Below are positions 63,601-64,000 of a DNA stretch of 64,000 nucleotides, in pieces. A program made the position numbers and the translations under genes. The notes below the pieces were generated by a model that searched no databases, was not told where the DNA came from, and saw nothing but the letters and a program-made list of their open reading frames with translations. The stretch covers positions 1,503,001 through 1,567,000 of the forward strand of contig OY718807.1 of NCBI GenBank assembly GCA_963070105.1, in the 5' to 3' direction. The stretch's first letter is position 1. Each line of letters starts with the position of its first letter. This DNA comes from Litomosoides sigmodontis (taxonomy: Eukaryota > Nematoda > Chromadorea > Rhabditida > Onchocercidae).

Positions 63601-64000
<400 letters not shown>

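Overview
This window looks like nuclear DNA from a parasitic nematode, most likely a filarial or other spirurid (clade III) species. It is AT-rich. Genes are split by many AT-rich introns ending in TTTCAG or TTTTAG, several genes begin a few bases after a splice acceptor as expected for spliced-leader trans-splicing, and the gene content is animal. The species call is inference. Exon models were built by eye from splice sites, reading phase and family similarity; every chain given here keeps phase, but exact ends and small exons can be wrong.

Left part, 1-25 kb, almost all on the minus strand, read from high to low coordinates: EXOSC1/CSL4 (RNA exosome cap), MLYCD (malonyl-CoA decarboxylase), a ubiquitin-specific protease, a short unrecognised membrane-protein gene whose splice acceptor lies about 130 bp after the USP stop, TMEM199/VMA12 (V-ATPase assembly), TMEM70 (ATP-synthase assembly) and a trypsin-fold serine protease homologue with an altered active site that runs off the left edge. 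The USP to TMEM199 stretch looks like an operon.

Middle, 25-43 kb: ZC3H3 (CCCH zinc-finger mRNA-processing factor) on the plus strand, divergent from EXOSC1; a small unknown two-exon minus-strand candidate near 31.5 kb; then a 19-exon plus-strand gene for a secreted protein with a PAN/apple-like domain, ten thrombospondin type-1 repeats and two low-complexity linkers. This last gene is the most distinctive locus in the window.

Right part, 43-64 kb: an unknown four-exon membrane protein (minus), a gene-poor 7 kb block holding about 1.57 kb of near-pure AAT microsatellite, translin (plus), a MOS-type serine/threonine kinase (minus), a small unknown three-exon candidate (minus), and a gene-poor end running into a second AAT array cut by the window edge.

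No tRNA, rRNA, CRISPR array, insertion sequence or clear transposon was found. The housekeeping genes do not form one pathway. Themes are RNA metabolism (EXOSC1, ZC3H3, translin), organelle ATPase assembly (TMEM70, TMEM199), lipid metabolism (MLYCD) and protein turnover (USP). The parasite-flavoured parts are the PAN/TSP1 protein and the pseudo-protease.
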